Shown piece after piece: positions 61,597-64,000 of a stretch of 64,000 nt of DNA. Both the position numbers and the translations under genes were made by a program. The stretch lies in assembly GCF_014649875.1 (NCBI RefSeq), contig NZ_BMTW01000020.1, positions 59,077 to 123,076 of the forward strand. The letters are read 5' to 3'. Position 1 is the first letter of the stretch, and each line of letters opens with the position of its first letter. This DNA is from Streptomyces rubiginosohelvolus (GTDB taxonomy: Bacteria; Actinomycetota; Actinomycetes; Streptomycetales; Streptomycetaceae). The notes below the pieces were generated by a model, which saw only the letters and a list, made by a program, of their open reading frames with translations, was not told the DNA's origin and made no database searches.

Positions 61597-63591
61597 TCAG
61601 GCCTTGGCGGAACCGTCCTCGGGGCCGTCCTCGTCACGAGGCGCGGCCTCGCCGGCCGTGTCCGTCTCGTCGTCACCGAGGACGTCGACGAACTCCACGC
61701 CGTCCAGCTCGGCGAGCCGGTCCGACGCGTCCGTGGCACCGTCCTTGTCGGCCTCCAGCGCCTTCCCGAACCACTCCCGGGCCTCGTCCTCGCGCCCGGC
61801 CTCCAGCAGGGCGTCCGCGTACGCGTACCGCAGACGCGGGGTCCACGGCTGTACGGAGCTGGACGCCAGCTCGGGGCTCTGGAGCGTCACGATGGCGGCG
61901 TCGATCTGGCCCATGTCGCGTCGGGCCCCGGCGGCCACGAGCCGCATCTCGACCTGCCCGGCCTTGTCCAGCTTCTGCACCTCGGGCTCGCCGGCCATGG
62001 CCATCGCCCGCTCGGGCCGCCCGAGCCCGCGCTCGCAGTCCGCCATGACGGGCCACAGCTCCACGGACCCGGTCATCCGCCGGGCCGCCCGGAACTCGGC
62101 GAGCGCCTCGGCGTACTTCTGCGTCGCGTACGCCGCGAACCCGGCCGCCTCACGGACGGCGGCGACGCGGGACGCGAGCCGGAGCGCGATCCGGGAGTAC
62201 GCGTACGCCTCCTCGGGGTCCTCGTCGATCAGCCGGGCCACCATGACGAGGTTGCGCGCGACATCCTCGGCCAGGGTCTTCGGCAGGCTCATGAGCTCCT
62301 GGCGTACGTCCTTGTCGATCTCGTCGCCCGTGACGTCGTCCGGAATCGGCAGCCGCTTGATCGGCTCGCGGTCGCGGTCACGGTCCCGGTCATCGCGCCC
62401 CCGGAATCCGCCACGGTCCCGGTCGTCACGCTGGCCACCGCGGTACCCGCCCCGGTCGTCGCGGCGGAACCCACCGCCCCGGTTGTCGTCCCGACGGAAC
62501 CCGCCACCGCGGCTGTCGTCACGTCGGAAGCCACCACCGGAACCGCCCCGGTCCCGGTCACGGTCACGGTCGTCGCGACGGAAGCCGCCGCCGGAAGGCC
62601 GGTCGTCGTCGCGACGAGAGCCACCCCGGTCGTCACGCCGGTCGAAGCCACCGCTGGGACGGCCACCCCGGTAATCACGCCGGTCGAAGCCACCGCTGGG
62701 ACGGCCACCCCGGTCATCACGCCGGTCGTCACGCCGATCGAAGCCACCGCTGGGGCGGCTACCCCGGTACCCACCACGGTCGTCATCACGACGGGGCCCA
62801 CGGTCACGGTCCCGGTCGTCACGACGGAAGCCGCCGCCAGAGGGCCGGTCGTCGTCACGACGGGGACCGCGCGGGCGGTCGTCACGCCGGTCGAAGCCAC
62901 CACCACGGTTGTCATCGCGACGGAACCCGCCGCCGGAGCCACCACCACGGCTGTCATCACGGCGGAAGCCACCACCAGAAGGCCGGTCGTCGTCACGACG
63001 GGGGCCGCGCGGGCGGTCGTCACGCCGGTCGAAGCCACCACCACGGTTGTCATCGCGACGGAACCCGCCGCCGGAGCCACCACCACGGCTGTCATCACGG
63101 CGGAAGCCACCACCAGAAGGCCGGTCGTCGTCACGACGAGGGCCGCGCGGGCGGTCATCGCGCCGGTCGAAGCCACCGCTGGGGCGGCTACCCCGGTACC
63201 CACCACGGTCGTCATCACGACGGGGCCCACGATCCCGGTCCCGATCCCGGTCGTCACGACGGAAGCCGCCACCGGAAGGCCGGTTGTCGTCCCGACGGAA
63301 CCCACCGCCGGAACCGCCACCCCGGTTGTCATCGCGACGGAACCCACCGCCTGAGCCACCACCGCGGTTGTCGTCACGGCGGAAGCCGCCACCGCTCGGC
63401 CGGCTGTCGTCACGGCGCGGGCCGCGGTCGCGGTCCCGGTCGTCGCGGCGGAAGCCGCCACGGTCGTTGTCGCGTCGAGGTGCGCCGGAACCGGACCGGT
63501 CGTCACGACCACCGCGGTAACCGCCCCTGTCACCGCCGTCCCGGCGACGCGGCTCGCGCTCCGGACGGTCGTCGGGAGAGTTGGTGGACAT
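61597..63591 (-). CDS. RGG/RDD-repeat protein with a C-terminal TPR-like domain
   Basis: The 664-residue protein has two parts. Residues 1-408 are low complexity, built from units such as GGGFRRDD, PSGGFDRRDD, GPRRDDDR and RDRDRDR: Arg and Asp alternate with Gly, and Phe occurs at regular intervals. Residues 409-664 are a helical domain (PKTLAEDVARNLVMVARLIDEDPEEAYAYSRIALRLASR, then YAEALAEFRAARRM) with a TPR-like pattern and an acidic tail. RGG-rich segments commonly bind RNA and can drive condensates. I infer an RNA-related role; no enzymatic motif is seen. It lies directly after the rRNA operon terminator. Confidence 0.85.
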   Translation of the reverse strand: MSTNSPDDRPEREPRRRDGGDRGGYRGGRDDRSGSGAPRRDNDRGGFRRDDRDRDRGPRRDDSRPSGGGFRRDDNRGGGSGGGFRRDDNRGGGSGGGFRRDDNRPSGGGFRRDDRDRDRDRGPRRDDDRGGYRGSRPSGGFDRRDDRPRGPRRDDDRPSGGGFRRDDSRGGGSGGGFRRDDNRGGGFDRRDDRPRGPRRDDDRPSGGGFRRDDSRGGGSGGGFRRDDNRGGGFDRRDDRPRGPRRDDDRPSGGGFRRDDRDRDRGPRRDDDRGGYRGSRPSGGFDRRDDRRDDRGGRPSGGFDRRDYRGGRPSGGFDRRDDRGGSRRDDDRPSGGGFRRDDRDRDRDRGGSGGGFRRDDSRGGGFRRDDNRGGGFRRDDRGGYRGGQRDDRDRGGFRGRDDRDRDRDREPIKRLPIPDDVTGDEIDKDVRQELMSLPKTLAEDVARNLVMVARLIDEDPEEAYAYSRIALRLASRVAAVREAAGFAAYATQKYAEALAEFRAARRMTGSVELWPVMADCERGLGRPERAMAMAGEPEVQKLDKAGQVEMRLVAAGARRDMGQIDAAIVTLQSPELASSSVQPWTPRLRYAYADALLEAGREDEAREWFGKALEADKDGATDASDRLAELDGVEFVDVLGDDETDTAGEAAPRDEDGPEDGSAKA
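62863..63138. repeat. 138-bp tandem duplication (two copies) in the RGG region
   Basis: Copies at 62863-63000 and 63001-63138 encode the same 46-residue unit and are nearly identical at the DNA level. A further partial copy continues on the right. The whole region 62368-63591 is built from shorter related units. Confidence 0.85.
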
Positions 63592-63665
63592 GGGTGTGAC
63601 TCCTGTCTTCGGGTACCACAGACATTCTCGCGCAGCCGACCGGCCGACGCGCTTCGGAAAAACAA

Positions 63666-63709
63666 AAGGACCCCTGGTCCCAGCGTGAACGCTGGGACCA
63701 GGGGTCCTT
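63666..63709. terminator. rRNA operon terminator
   Basis: Twenty-base arms (63666-63685, 63690-63709) with a four-base loop TGAA, just beyond the 5S gene; on the transcribed (minus) strand the right end comes first. Confidence 0.88.
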
Positions 63710-63717
63710 GAAAGATT

Positions 63718-63836
63718 GTTCGGCGGCGTCCTACTCTCCCACAGGGTCCCCCCTGCAGTACCATCGGCGCTGAAAGGCTTAGCTTCCGGGTTCGGAATGT
63801 AACCGGGCGTTTCCCTAACGCAATGACCACCGAAAC
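63718..63836 (-). rRNA. rrf: 5S ribosomal RNA
   Basis: The minus strand reads GTTTCGGTGGTCATTGCG at its 5' end and closes with the complementary CCGCCGAAC. The interior ACCCGGAAGCTAAGCC and GGTACTGCAGGGG are conserved 5S sequences. The ends may be off by a few bases. Confidence 0.95.
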
Positions 63837-63949
63837 CCTATCGGGTTCTAGCGAACAAGCACACTCTTCAATTAAGTAGTGAAACTGTTCAACCGGTGCG
63901 ATAACTGTTCGCAACCCGGGAACAACACAGTGGACGCGAGCAACTGAGG
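63837..63949 (-). other. 23S-5S internal spacer
   Basis: 113 bp between 23S and 5S; no tRNA is seen in it. Confidence 0.7.
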
Positions 63950-64000
63950 ACAAGCCCTCGGCCTATTAGTACCAGTCAGCTCCACCCGTTACCGGGCTTC
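63950..64000 (-). rRNA. rrl: 23S ribosomal RNA, 3' end (partial)
   Basis: The minus strand reads GGTACTAATAGGCCGAGGGC near the right edge, the conserved 3' end of actinobacterial 23S rRNA. The gene continues beyond the window. Confidence 0.93.

Noticed and set aside
61555..63354. 599-codon plus-strand frame with Thr/Val/Ala-rich repeats, and other frames through the same repeats
   Set aside because: Opposite strand of the RGG repeats; repetitive DNA keeps several frames open. The RGG/TPR frame has the TPR-like domain and a plausible start.
62368..63591. Possible CRISPR array because of regular repeats
   Set aside because: Repeats are coding, of irregular length, without unique spacers, and lie in frame in the RGG protein; no cas genes are near.

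Overview
The window is high-GC actinobacterial DNA, almost certainly a Streptomyces of the S. griseus type. It has strong third-position GC bias, many GTG starts, a 299-residue protease precursor that reads as streptogrisin B, and an rRNA operon of Streptomyces sequence at the right edge. About 60 protein genes are supported, most on the minus strand. All calls rest on reading the sequence and on known families; no database search was run.

Left part (1-25.9 kb), accessory and variable. (a) 1-2.2 kb: a partial membrane protein, a tandem SLATT (2TM effector) protein, and a convergent SLOG-fold protein, the sensor/effector pair predicted in nucleotide-signal immunity. (b) 2.4-3.3 kb: streptogrisin. 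(c) 4.4-13.8 kb: a probable organosulfur scavenging cluster. It holds two LLM flavin monooxygenases, two permeases, one ATPase, two binding lipoproteins and an FAD/NAD(P) enzyme. A 23-codon leader peptide ending in Cys, apparently leaderless, precedes the divergent binding protein and points to cysteine-responsive control. (d) 13.8-25.9 kb: a Cys-rich DUF5685 protein, a SepF paralogue, an acyl-CoA dehydrogenase, a 14-TM drug exporter, a PAP2 phosphatase, an I78 protease inhibitor, a WYL regulator, a glycosyltransferase and unknown genes, ending in a 64-bp perfect palindrome.

Right part (25.9-64 kb), mostly the conserved actinobacterial core block also known from mycobacteria (der, cmk, rluB, scpB, scpA, parA ... 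NUDIX, pyrG ... recN, nadK, tlyA, HAD). Interleaved are prephenate dehydrogenase and chorismate mutase (aromatic amino acids), a Rieske lipoprotein, and an NAD salvage operon (pnuC-nadR-nrtR-ADP-ribosylglycohydrolase) behind a 23-bp palindrome that looks like the NrtR operator. Also interleaved are alanine dehydrogenase, a STAND/TPR ATPase, a GH15 enzyme, a MerR/aminotransferase divergent pair, a PucR regulator, and a lone siderophore-type ABC ATPase with a good iron box.

The window closes with a protein whose first 408 residues are RGG/RDD repeats attached to a TPR-like domain, then the 5S gene and the 3' end of 23S rRNA, all on the minus strand. Many genes in operons overlap by 4 bases (ATGA/GTGA), indicating translational coupling. 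Several genes are followed by GC-rich inverted repeats typical of Streptomyces terminators.
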